Under the pieces are notes generated by a model that had not been told where the DNA came from, did not search any database, and was given only the letters and a program-made list of their open reading frames with translations. Of a stretch of DNA of 64,000 nucleotides, positions 11,696 through 22,745 are shown piece by piece. Within the stretch, counting starts at the first letter, position 1; each line of letters begins with the position of its first letter. The position numbers and the translations under genes are program-made. This stretch comes from Ipomoea triloba (taxonomy: Eukaryota > Streptophyta > Magnoliopsida > Solanales > Convolvulaceae): contig NC_044925.1 in NCBI RefSeq assembly GCF_003576645.1, positions 7,379,254 through 7,443,253 of the forward strand, in the 5' to 3' direction.

Positions 11696-13742
11696 TGTTG
11701 GTCCCAATAGGGTGGTGAAAAGTCTAGAGGGGGGAGTGAATAGACTTTTCTAACAATTAAAAACTTTATAACACTTCAACAACAGAGATTTCAAGTGAAT
11801 AAATTCAACTTGAAATGTGCAGCGGAATATCGTACGGTAAAGTGCTATAAAACAAAACTGCGTAAAACTGAAGAGATACTTGACATGCAATACGCTGGAA
11901 AACCTTAGAATAGCTCAAGGAATATGTATGCAAAGTTTGAGCCACATGCGAACGTGGGAACACATAAACCCAGATGATATGATCAACAAAGTACGTAAAG
12001 GGTTAGTGAGTTACGTTAAAGCATGCAAATAATATAAAGTGCAGTAAAGTAAATGAGAGGCAGAGATTTATAGTGGTTCGGAGATGGTGTAATTTTCCTA
12101 CTCCACTTCTTCCTTCTCCAAGGAAGATTTCCACTATCTTCAATCACCCAGATACAATAGTGAAACTCCCGAGTGCTACGCACAAAGCTACACTCAACCA
12201 CGAGCTCTCCGCACAAAGCTAAGCTCCCGAGCGCTACGCACAAAGCTACGCTCCCCGAACGCTACGCACAAAGCTACGTTCTCGAACGCTACGCACAAAG
12301 CTACGTTCCAACCAAGTGTTACGCACAAAGCTACACTTAGTTCAACCGAGTGTTACGCACCCAGCTACACTCCTTTCTACTCTCAGTAGAGATACAACTG
12401 TTGTTCAAAGAAATAAAGATTTCTTTTCTGAGACTTGAGTTCCTCTCGTGTATAGCTCAATTATCTCAACACTTTGTACTTTAATCGCATTCACCGCTTA
12501 GGAATACCACTTGTTGATTTTCACGTTTTTGGTTCGTAGTGCTGTAACCTCTGCTCTTGTCTTCAAGTCTTCTTGGGCTTTTTATAATTCAAAGAATTAT
12601 TTGCCCGTTATGAACATTCAAATTTTGAACGTTCACTTGATCTGATTGGTCATTCCAATCTGATCTTGATGGCCATACCTTCTCATTTAATGACCATACC
12701 GTTGATCTGATAACTTGCCAATTTGATCTGATAAAATCTCCATTTTGATATGCTCATTTAATGCCGTTGGTAATTTTAGAAAAATCACCTCTGCAAATTG
12801 CTCACAAAGTCTTATTTTACGGCTTGATTGATCCTTGAAACTTGTAGCCTCCAATTTTTGACTTTGTTGCTTTCTCAGCTTGATATTGCGGACTTTGTAT
12901 CCTTCAAAGCTTGATATTCTTCACTTTGTTGTATTCTTGATTTGATCTTGGGCAAGTTGATCTTTCAAAAATATTTACCGGGTGGCTCTTGCTTGAGTAT
13001 GAACAATAATCTTCAGAAAATCACCACCTTCAAGTTTCTTCTGCTTCAGGGTATTACGTACTGAACCTAAAATATTTGAGACATGCAAAAATGACTAAGT
13101 GTTAGTTCCTCTCTTAGTTGCTCCATAGCATGCTTCATAGTGCTTTAAAATGGCTTTCACGCGTGTAGAAATGGTGTAGTGTTCACGCGTATGTAATCCA
13201 TGCAAAGTTGCTCCATGTTGACTTTGACTTCCTCCATTGACCAAAAATTAGCTCCAAAGGTCTTGGCCGTGTGACTAGCTCCAAGGTTCCTCTATAGGAG
13301 CTTTCAAAATGTAACAAGTAAGATTCAAACACCAGACCAGTAGGTATAATTCTAAGCCTTTAACAATTTCTCTGACTAGCTCTATGGAGTTTGACTAGCT
13401 CCACAGCTTCCTCTAAAGACCAAAATATTGACTTAGAGCGTGATACTACTAGCTCCATTCCTTGCTTTCCAAAGTTCAAAATGTTCTCAATAGGATTCAA
13501 ACTCGTGTCTTCTAGCAAAGATAATTCAGCCTTGTCCATTGGATCATATACACTCATGTGTATAGTGGAAGCAAATGACTTACAAGAGTCATGACAAAAT
13601 GAACTCTATAAAACAATAATTCGAACCAAACTATTGTCATGACTTGTCTTCCGGGTCTAAACTCTACACTCTAAAAATAAAATCGGGGATTTCTAAAATT
13701 ACAATTTGGCTAATCAAAACTGTTACAATTTTATTCCTAACA
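11696..13742. mobile_element. Probable solo LTR nested in the Copia-like element
   Basis: Starts TGTTGGTCCC and ends CCTAACA, with flanks CACTA (11691-11695) and CACTT (13743-13747), a 4 of 5 target duplication. The opening (AAGTCTAGAGGGGGGAGTGAA) resembles a common plant LTR type. No coding sequence lies inside. The length of about 2.05 kb suits a large LTR. Confidence 0.55.
12165..12375. repeat. Minisatellite in the solo LTR, unit about 28 bp
   Basis: The motif CGCTACGCACAAAGCTACG, with variants, recurs about six or seven times; units differ by a few bases. It lies within the nested LTR. Confidence 0.8.
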
Positions 13743-14433
13743 CACTTATAGACACAAATTCAAAAAATGTCATTTTGGGTCAAATAATGCAGGAAAATTA
13801 GCACATAAAACAATAAACCCATTCAGGTAAAACATATTTAGGCACAGATTCATAACAGTTAGCACAGAAAGCACACACACAAAGTCAAATACAGTCATGA
13901 CCGGACCAAACAAATAACACAAAGACACAAATGACATAACAAGAATAGCAATATCAGATTCAGACATCAATTTAGAGGAACACATAAATTAACTATGGAA
14001 CAGATACAAGCAATTCAAGCAAAAATATGTTTAGAAAAAGGATAAAGCAAGCACAGGTCTAGAGAATATAACATTAAAAAAAAAAAGAGATACGCCGATA
14101 ATATTAAAAAAAAAAAACATTCAACTTAGTCACATTTAAAGAAAGCATAAATGACACACGAGAAAAGCGAAAAAAATCAGGAAAAATAACGAAAAATAAA
14201 TATCCTAGACACATGTATTGAGAAAATACCAACTAAAGAATAAGAAATAGAAGGTACCAATAATCCTGAAGAGATTTTTCTTTCAGCTTTTAATGAAGCA
14301 CCGAGTTCGAATAAAACTTAGAGATTCCATCTCTGAACAAAGTTCTTGATCTGAAAAGAGAGAAAACTCTTATTAGGAAAAAATATAGCTTGTTGAATTA
14401 TAAATTACCTGGTTTTATTTTGACGATGATCCT
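13743..14433. other. Non-coding interior of the Copia-like element
   Basis: A-rich on the plus strand with no convincing frame. It continues the element interior between the solo LTR and gag. Confidence 0.5.
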
Positions 14434-16255
14434 TCAATGTAGATTCTCTAATCCAATCTCTCTATCTTCCACTAGTTCCCAAGAACCATTTTGTCCTTGA
14501 ACTGCGTGTGGTATTAACTGAGATATAAAATATGCTTTCCTGACCCAAACTTGTTTTACAAATGGAGCGATGCGCTTGTGAGTGTATTTCTCGGCCCCTT
14601 GATCCTTATAAAAATATAAACACTCAGGTCTGGTGTGGCCACGGATCCTGCAATAATGACAAACGAGGTCATAAATCTGTAAGCACGTTTGTTTTGCCAT
14701 ACTTTACCATGATTTTGTCTTGCTGAACTTGACTCAGGAATATCCTCTGGATCTGTTCCAGTTGCTTTGACAAAAATGGTTTTGTCTTTATGGTTGCCAC
14801 TGGTGAAGCCAAGGTCGAATTTTGCCAAGTGTTGAGGTATTATCTACCATTTGTATCTGCTTCTTGAGTGAGTTCAGTTCTTGTTTCAGTGTCTAAATCT
14901 CCCGATTCAACTTCTCTTCTCGATCAGAAGCAATTTTAAGTAGTAGATCTTTATCAGCTTCTTGATTCTTGTACACTTTGCTGACATTTTCTAATATTCA
15001 TACCTGACTACACAGAGAGCGATTAACTTTAAGCAAAATTTCTCACTCGGCATACCGTTTTTTATATTTTACTTCATAAGAAAAAACAGGTAATTCAAAA
15101 TCCTCAGCTGAGTTATATTCACCGCCTTCTGAATCAGCAATATCTTCAGCTTCTAAATCAGCTCTAGTTATGGCCGTGAATGCAACGAAATTGCCAGAAA
15201 TCTCTTCTGTATCAGATTCAACTTCGTTCTGGTTCAGGCTCATCATCGCTCCAAGTTAATGAAGCCATTAACTTCTTTTTTCTTAGATAGGTGGCACATT
15301 CAGCCTGTATGTGGACATATCCTTCACATTCATAGCAGCGAATGCCTTTGCTGCCTGACTTTTCTCTAGTCTGGAATGGTCGGGATGCAGACGGTTTGTA
15401 ATTTGATCCATTTGATTTTGAGTTATTTTTTGACACATTCGAGTTTGAACCTTTGTGATTTTGCGGTTTATTGCCTAAAAAACTGTTCTTTTGTTTAACC
15501 TGTTTCAAAATCATATTAAAAAGTTTGGTTAATACTACCACTGGATCATCATCATCAGCTTCATATGGATCAGAACCAGTTTCTTGTTCAGGTGTAAAAG
15601 CAACACTTTTTTGTTTCTTGGAATGGTCAGTAAGAATTTTCATTTTATACGTTTTAAGATTACCCATTAATTGAGCCAAGCTTTGATTTTCCCAACTAGT
15701 GTGTTCTTGAATAGCAGTTACTTTCATTCTGAACCGAGGTGGGAGAGGCCTTAATACCTTTTTTATCAACTTCTGCTGAGAGAACGGTTCACCAAGTGTT
15801 GTAGCGCGGTTGGCAATATCCTGAACACGTTCATTAAAACTAACGATGTTCTCATTGTCATTCATACGCAGATCTTCAAAAATCGTTTTGCACAAGTTGG
15901 AGCTTAGATTGCTTGACTGACGCAGTACCCTCATAAGTAGTTTCTAAAATCTCCCACCCCTCTTTAGCGGAATCACAACCTGTTATCAAGTTAAATTGGC
16001 TTTCATGAATTAAGGAGAATATAATATTAAGGGCTTTACTATTGTAACTTGCTGTCGTCATTTCTGCAGAATTCCACTCAATTTCATATTTGATAATTTG
16101 AGGGTCATTTTCAGTTGCACCGGCTTTGGTAGGATGTTCCCATCCTGTTAGAACGGATCGCCAAATGAGTTCACCTTGGCTCCGAGGTGCATCATGGTAC
16201 TAGCTTTCCAGTATGCATAATTATCACCCATTAAAGTCGGAGGAGGTCTATTCAT
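14434..16255 (-). pseudogene. Copia-type gag polyprotein, frameshifted
   Basis: Fragments in at least three frames make up a Copia gag. The start region (16255 downward) has the MNRPPPTLMGDNYAYWK motif, a typical UBN2/gag opening. The middle (15934-15218) is a 238-residue open stretch with a gag dimer region and a zinc knuckle CYECEGYVHIQAEC (CX2CX4HX4C). The 3' part (14700-14434) has a second knuckle, CHYCRIRGHTRPEC. Frameshifts near 16060, 15930 and 15040-14830 break it. Known role: nucleocapsid of virus-like particles; this copy cannot make an intact one. No protease follows the second knuckle. Confidence 0.8.
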
Positions 16256-17010
16256 TTTGAAACACTTAGCACCCAATGAGACCGTACAAGCTAAAATAAA
16301 TAAAATAAACACAAAAACAAGGTGAACTCTTGAGTTCAAGAAACACGATTTTGTATCCAGATCGGTTAGACTAATAATTTAAGTCCCCGGCCTATAATAA
16401 CAATTGAAATAGGATCGTGGATCTTGAATGCATAAGATAAGCCTAAGGTTCCTACTCGATTTTACCAACATTAATTATATAGATAGATTACTAGATCAGA
16501 TACAGATAAAATAAATAAATAAACAACAAGTAAAACAAACGGAACCATACACCGAAGAATTGTTTACGCAGTTCGGAGCTATACTCCTACGTCTGCGGAT
16601 TACTAACTCATGTTAGCTCAATTCACTAGATGATCACAAGGGTTTACAAGGAGCAACACAAAAAACCATACACGCTACGGTTTGCAAAAATACTCCAACA
16701 ATAGCCTTCATTATCTTCGTAATTGACCACGTGCATGTCAAACTCAATTACCAACAACACGACATCATCAAACACTCATATAAAGCTGATAGATCACTCG
16801 AAATGATAATAGGGAATTTTAGAGAGCTTAGCCAAACTGCTGGATCAGACTTATCAAATTAATTCAACACAAATACCAAGCTTGAGTGATGTATTTATAG
16901 TAGAATTTCCAACCGAACCAATCTGAATTTTTTCATCTTAGATCACCTCAAAACGTGCTATTACATTTAAAATCCCAACAAAAATAGTGGATCATGGAGA
17001 CCAGATTTGG

Positions 17011-17492
17011 TAGTGGTGTGCAATTTACCGAATTTTTTCGGTTAACCGACCGAACCGAAAAATTTCGGTTAACCATTAACCGAACCGAAAAATTCGGTTC
17101 GGATAATGGTTAAAGGAATCTTGAAACTTTGGTTAACGGTTAATTCAGTTCGAAAGGTCGGTTAACCGAATTTATATATATATAGATAAACAATTAAATA
17201 TAAATATTAAATACTAATTGGATTGAAGATTTGAAGTTATGGATGTTTGAATATTTGAAGTTATGGATGATTTGTATTTTATTTTAGTTTGATTTATTAT
17301 TTTAGGTGTTATTTTTAGAATTTTATATTTTAGATTTAAAAAGTTCGGTTAATCGGTAACCGATTAATCGAAAAAAAAAATCGGTTCGGTTAATTCGGTA
17401 ACACAAACTTCGGTTCGGTTAACGGTTAAAGGTTTTAAAATTTCGGTTAATTTGGTTTGGTTAAAATGGTTCGGTTAACCGATACACCCCTA
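17011..17492. mobile_element. hAT-type MITE inside the 5' LTR
   Basis: The 482-bp insertion is flanked by an exact 8-base duplication, AGATTTGG (17003-17010, 17493-17500). The ends, TAGTGGTGTG and (reverse complement) TAGGGGTGTA, are inverted repeats. The body is packed with CGGTTAACCGAA-type palindromes at both ends. The other LTR shows the empty site. Confidence 0.9.
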
Positions 17493-17681
17493 AGATTTGG
17501 TTAGAGGAATATGCCTACTGGACGGCATTCTGCCTTTGATCCAGGTTGCCTATAGCGAGTTCTGACTTTGGTCTAGAAAACTGATCCAACATAACAAGCT
17601 ATAAAAAGTCCTATATTTTGACAATTAATTAAGATAATATAAAAGAGTCCAAATGTGTATCATTTGTACACTTACACCATC

Positions 17682-18107
17682 AATTCCTCTAAGGTAATCT
17701 TAACCTTCAACAACAACAAGTGATCAAAACAATATTAAACACCAACATTTGACAAACTCCATCTACAGCAACAACAAGTGATGAATCCATCAATTCCTCT
17801 CATCTTAACCAAGTATACTGTTGGGTTGAATCCATCAACAGCAACAAGTGATCATTCACAAACTCTTGGAGGATAATGTCAATGTAGAAATCACAATATT
17901 AAAAACATAACCATATCATGGATTCAAAAAAAATACTAAACACATCTTAGGAATCCTGTTTTTGTAGTGATTTTTCAAGAAAATTCAATAGCCAAGTGAG
18001 ATGGCTTCTTAGAACTTTGCATTGATATCACATTATCATGGGTTGAATATCAATTAAAATAAAACATGACACTACTTACGAGACATAGCAATATTGTGTA
18101 GATTTGA
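17682..18107. other. Non-coding flank, no gene seen
   Basis: Contains repeated CAACAACAAGTGATGAATCCATC-like motifs (17700-17850), related to the left flank of the Copia-like element, and then unremarkable AT-rich sequence. Confidence 0.4.
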
Positions 18108-18575
18108 CATCAATTGGACAAAAATGTGTCATTTAAAAACCCTAGACAAAAACATGCAAAATACCAATGTCATTACCATCTTTTCAAAACCCTGTTTGAA
18201 AATAAGGTAATTGGACTACCTTTTTTTTTTTTTTTACCAGAATTCCCCACAAAGAAGGTAATTGCATTGCCTGCTTTTTACTACTTCGAAAGAAGGCAAT
18301 ACTATTGTCTTCTTTTCACTCTCAATTTTTAATAGGAATTTTTTATTACTTCAAATTTGTGTTTTAAAATTTTTATTTTATTAAATATTAATTAATAACA
18401 TAAAATTTTCGGGAAAAAATAATCATATAAACAAAAATTTTAAAATTTTAAATAGTCAGATTGGCTAAAGTGGTCGTCGACTCTAACAAAATGGCCTGGA
18501 ATCCATATCTCTAAGACGACAACGACAACAACAATAATAATGCCACAACCAAATTCCGTACAACTACTACTACTA

Positions 18576-18608
<33 letters not shown>

Positions 18609-18661
18609 AAAATAAATACCAATAATAATAATATTACAACTAAAAGTAATATCACTAAATT

Positions 18662-18755
<94 letters not shown>

Positions 18756-18812
18756 AAACAAATAAGTAAATAAATGTCGTACTAATAATTATCATAATAA
18801 TACCAAATTTTG

Positions 18813-18864
<52 letters not shown>

Positions 18865-19240
18865 CACTAATTATTATTTAATAAAAATAAATATTTAATT
18901 TTCTAATCAATATCATATAAACAATAAACACTAATAATAATAATAATTATTATTTTTTGAGAGATTTATTATTATTAGTTTATTACATGTAGTTACTAAA
19001 CTCGTGAATTGCAACATTTTTTTTTTTGTTATTACTAATTGTGAGCCTGCCTAGGGAATAAGGAATAGGGATGACTAATTAAATGTTGCAACTGCCTTTT
19101 TCTCTCTGACACAACAACTTTTGTGTTTTTTTTTTCTTTTTGGTAATGAAGGTATGCTCATTACCTTCTTGAAAATCCTAATGAGAAGAAGGTAATGAGC
19201 ATAATACTTTACACATTTTAGTCCAATTTTTTGTTTCTAC
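18108..19240. repeat. Possible foldback element with microsatellite core
   Basis: The left edge (AATTGGACAAAAATGTGT, ending TCATTACC near 18178) is matched in reverse complement at the right edge (AATTGGACTAAAATGTGT, ending TCATTACC). Internal GAAGGTAAT and GGCAAT motifs also recur. The core at 18540-18870 is simple repeats. No target duplication was identified. Confidence 0.4.
18568..18865. repeat. Microsatellite cluster (ATT)n, (AAT)n and (AAAT)n
   Basis: Runs of trinucleotide and tetranucleotide repeats, including about 18 units of TAAA at 18690-18757. They give artefactual poly-Ile, poly-Leu and poly-Asn frames that are not genes. Confidence 0.95.
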
Positions 19241-19325
19241 ACATTTTTGTCTTGTTATCTTAGTTTCTGCACACAAAAAAATCAACAACCCCACTACTTA
19301 TAGTTGCCTCCACTGAAAAATTATA

Positions 19326-20870
19326 GGGATTTTGAAGAAGTTGGATATTGGGTATGAGAGTCAGTTCAAAAGGCTTAGGGATTATGCTCAAGCGTGCTTG
19401 AATTCAAATCCAAGCTCTACAATGAAGATAAAAATAGCCAGGACTTTGAAAAATTCACCATTGGTGTTTGAGAGGATATATGTTTGTTTTATTGCAATGA
19501 AGAAAGTTTTTTTTATAGGGTTGTAGGAGGTTTATTGGACTCAATGACTGCTTTTTGAAAGAGAGGTTGAAGGGTGAAATACTCACAACTGTGGGTAGAG
19601 ATGGGAACAATCGAATGTGTACCCAATTGCTTGGGCTGTAGTTGAGATTGAGAATAGCTCATCATGGATATGATTTCTAAAGCTTTTAAAGGAATATTTG
19701 GGAGTTGTGGACAACACTCAATGGACCTTAATGAGTGATCAGCAGAAGGTAAATCCACTTGAATTCTTTATTTATTGAAATATGTTACTTTACAATATAC
19801 TTGTTATGATTAACTTGAATTTGAATTTGCAAGGGTTATGTAATGAAATACAAGAAGTATTCCCGGGTAGAAATTGTGCTAGGCATGTCCATGCCAACTA
19901 GAGTAAGAAGAACGGAGGGAAGGTTCTAAAGGGTCATTTCTGGCAGATTGCAAAGACCCCTAATCAAGCACTACTTGCAGAGAAGTTGAAAGCTTTGGAG
20001 AAGGTAGATACTACAACAGTTCAAGTTCTAAACAAATACTCTATGTAGTTCAGGTGTAAAGCATTATTCAAAAATGAAGTTAAATGTGACTTGGAGGATA
20101 ACAATTTGAGTGAGACATTCAACAAGACATTGTTGAATGTAAGGTCAAAGAATATTATTCCAATGCTAGAAGATATAAGAGTTTGTGATGAAGATGATTG
20201 CAAAGAAGAAAGCAAATGCTGAAAGATGGAGTGGGAATTATAGGTCATTTGTGATGAAGAAATTGAATGAAAACATACTTGGCAGTGCAGTTGGGAAGTT
20301 GTCTGCAATGAAGTTGATGGATATGAGGTAAAAAATGGAAGATTTCAATTCAAGATCAATTTAGAGTTGAGGACTTGTTATTGTAAACTTTGACAATTGA
20401 CTAGTTTGCCATGTTCTCATTTCATTCGTGCTATATTTCACAAGGGGCATCAACTAGATGAGTACATCTATGAATGGTACAGTAAGGAGATGTACTTGAA
20501 GACTTATGAGCATGTAATAGAGCCAATGAATGGAGAAATGTTTTGGCTAAGAATTGAAGGGAATGAGATACATGCTCCAGTTCCAAGGAAGATGACTGGT
20601 ATACCTAAGAAATAAAGAAAGCTTGAAGATGATGAAAAGAACAAAGACAAAAACAAATTGAGTATAGAGGTTAGAAAGTTGTTAAGGAAAGGAAGAATAA
20701 TAACTTGTCAACTGTGCAACAAAAGATTTTGTCCTAGTTTGTCAAGTCAACAAGTACAATATGGTATTTCTACTACTGTTAGAGGAAGAGGTAGAGCTTA
20801 GACTGGTACTGTTCAAACAGAAAGAGGGACGATATTAACTCAAGAAAGCACTCTTGGAATGTCAGGTAAT
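19326..20870 (+). pseudogene. MuDR-type MULE transposase, degraded
   Basis: Fragments in shifting frames keep the family order: the SNPSSTMKI...SPLVFERIYVCF motif before the catalytic core, then FIGLNDCFLK-like, TTVGRDGNN, WTLMSDQQK, a C-terminal SWIM-type LTSLPCSHFIRAIFHKGHQ (20397-20455), and a zinc-knuckle remnant (TCQLCNKRFCP, about 20705-20735) with an Arg/Gly tail. Stops and frameshifts occur throughout, including at 19525 and 19660. The N-terminal PB1-like exon seen in MULE-2 is missing. Non-functional. Confidence 0.8.
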
Positions 20871-21628
20871 TAGATTAAACTAACAGTTTATGTATATTGG
20901 TTCTAGGAGTATTGGATTATGATAAAAATGTTTTGTTTATGTTTGTAGATTGCACACAACATTGAAGACTTAGAAGATTTTTGAAGATTCTTGCACACAA
21001 CATTGAAAACTGTATTATATGTTGTTAGGAGTGGATGATTAATGGATTTGGCACTGAATATGTTTTGTTTAGCTAGACATGTAAACTGTGCATGTATTAT
21101 TCTATGTAGTTTGGCTATTGAATATTGACTACTGAGTTTATGTAGTTAGTTTTGAGTTTTGACATTGTCTAATGCGAATGCAAACTGATTTTAACCATTT
21201 TGCTTTAGAGTTTTAGCTATGTTTATTGTGAATGTTTGCAACTGATTTTAGGGAAAGGCAGTGAACTTGGCAAACTACACATTTTGGCAATGTGTATTCT
21301 CAAAGAACAAGGCAATGTGTATGTTCATTTTTGGCAGCGAAATTGAAACAACAAACTACAATTGGCAATGTGAGAAATGTGTATTTTCAAAGAACAAGGC
21401 AATGTGTATGTTCATTTCTGGCAGTGAAATTAAAACAACAAAAACTACAATTGGCAATATATACATTCATTTCTAGCAGTGAACTGCACTAGGGGCAGTG
21501 AACTTGAAACTGGAAAGGCAAACTAAAAACAAACAACAAACTGGAACACTAAATGCCTACTGAAATTGCAATTTAACAAACTGGAACATGACTGGCAGAG
21601 ACAAACTGGAAATTGAAACTGCAAACTG

Positions 21629-22119
21629 TCAAATTTTCATTACAATGCACCAACGATTACAATTTCTAATTAAAATTTTTGCTAAAAGCACCACAATTAC
21701 AATTAACAGAACAACACAATTTATCCTTAACACTTCGTTTTTTTTTTTTTTTTTTTTTTTCGTTGTACTATAGTTGTTTACAATTAGTTCTCTCACACCT
21801 TCAATTTCACTCCTCAAAGACACCACCAGCTTCTTTAGGTTTTCATTCTCACTTTTGCACATCCTTGAATTGTGATCCTTCCAAATGAAGAAGCCACAAC
21901 AATTTCCATCATACACAACTCAATTACGAAAAAAAACCCAAAAAATTAACAAACCCTACCTTTAATTTTAAAACAATTGAAAACTCAAATTCATTCAAAA
22001 GTTCAAAAAATTCGTACCTTCCATCTTTGATACCCGAAGAATTGCTTTCCTGACTCTCTACTTGTGCAAATAGGAGTTTTCAACGCACAATTACAATAAA
22101 TACTAGGCTTATACTCCAT
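21629..22119 (-). pseudogene. MULE-borne GRF-type zinc-finger protein (MULE-1 copy)
   Basis: On the minus strand, exon 1 (22119-22018) starts MEYKPSIYCNCALKTPIC and ends ...QFFGYQRWK before a GTACG donor. The next block (from about 21910) resumes CCGFFIWKD and then shows a Glu/Lys-rich coiled coil and a C-terminal hydrophobic segment (VVLLIVIVVLLAKIL). The CxC...C...GxxFFG...CGFF pattern is the GRF zinc finger. The expected GC residue pair is altered (GY for GC), and I could not find an in-frame acceptor, so it is probably broken. Similar plant proteins are annotated as At4g04775-like (from memory). Function within the transposon is unknown. Confidence 0.65.
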
Positions 22120-22745
22120 GTTTACCCTCACTCGTGATGAATTCGATGAAGATGACATCTTCTACGTTGAGTGCTTCGTCGGAGACCAGTTTTTCATCAG
22201 AGGAAATGATTGTGTCTGATTGCATCGTCGGTCGGAACACGTCGACGTTGACTCAGAGCAGTGAATCGGGGAACAATTTGCGAAATGGAGAAGTGAATAC
22301 AATATTAATACTTCAAATTAGGAGTAAATATTACAAATATACTCCACATCAAATTTTAACTAGCGCCATGTCATCAGGGCAAAAAGGAAACCTGTAAAAA
22401 GTCTAGGCGAAAAAAAAAATTATAATTTATGCATTGAATAAGCACTTATGAAAAGACAAGGTGCAACATGAAAAATTGCTATTGGTTCATGATGCGCGGA
22501 TGATACTTTAGCCTAAATAAAATTTTACTAACCACAAGATAGTGACATCATATGCAAATACACGGTAGGATTGTGCATATTTAAATCTGACATTTCAGAT
22601 AATCAGACTATGATAGCCACCAAAGAGGCTAACAACCATTTTACTTGATTAATTAAGTGGTCCCACCTTGGGAAATATCCTACTTAATTTTAGTCTCTCT
22701 GCAAAGAGATTAGAGTCGCCGTATCAGAAGTTTGTCGTTTCAGAA

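Larger units (their letters stand above)
9951..17676 (-). mobile_element. Gag-only Copia-like LTR retrotransposon, minus strand, nested insertions
   Basis: Direct repeats at 9951-10745 (3' LTR) and 16405-17676 (5' LTR, enlarged by a hAT MITE) are highly similar along their length. On the element strand they start TGTAAGT. A polypurine tract (AAAGGGGGAGAT) abuts the 3' LTR at 10746-10757. A weak primer site next to the 5' LTR matches the initiator-Met tRNA site at 8 of 12 bases. Flanks TCATC (9946-9950) and CCATC (17677-17681) look like a diverged 5-bp target duplication. Only gag is recognisable; no protease, integrase, RT or RNase H appears in the interior. Confidence 0.85.
9464..17969. mobile_element. 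Possible non-autonomous CACTA element hosting a Copia-like insertion
   Basis: The left end reads CACTACACCAAAAAGG (9464) and is followed by subterminal repeats of a TAAATATTT/TTTATTTATTTTTAAAAAT type at 9560-9760. A matching right end, CACTACAAAAACAGG in reverse complement, lies at 17955-17969. The sequences on either side of the Copia-like element share AACAACAACAAGTGAT motifs. Three-base target duplications do not match (GAC and ATT), so the pairing of the two ends is tentative. Confidence 0.35.
19326..22513 (+). mobile_element. Decayed MULE (MULE-1), left end not found
   Basis: Carries a MuDR-type transposase remnant on the plus strand and a GRF zinc-finger gene remnant on the minus strand, collinear with the fuller MULE at 45920-52437. 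The right TIR (about 22340-22513) aligns with the right TIR of that element and ends in ...TTTAGCC. No matching left TIR was found in 17.6-19.3 kb, so the left end is lost or too diverged. An 85-bp tandem duplication lies at 21280-21465. Confidence 0.7.

Noticed and set aside
12016..12243. 75-codon minus frame
   Set aside because: Lies in the minisatellite-bearing solo LTR and has no motif; chance ORF.
13160..13175. GGTGTAGTG as the right end of the CACTA element starting at 9464
   Set aside because: It lies inside the nested solo LTR and lacks subterminal repeats; 17969 is the better candidate.
18464..18475. GGCTAAAGT string as the left end of MULE-1
   Set aside because: It matches the right-end terminus for only nine bases and then diverges completely.
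18440..18867. Poly-Leu/Ile/Asn membrane-like frames
   Set aside because: Pure translation of AAT/TAAA microsatellites.
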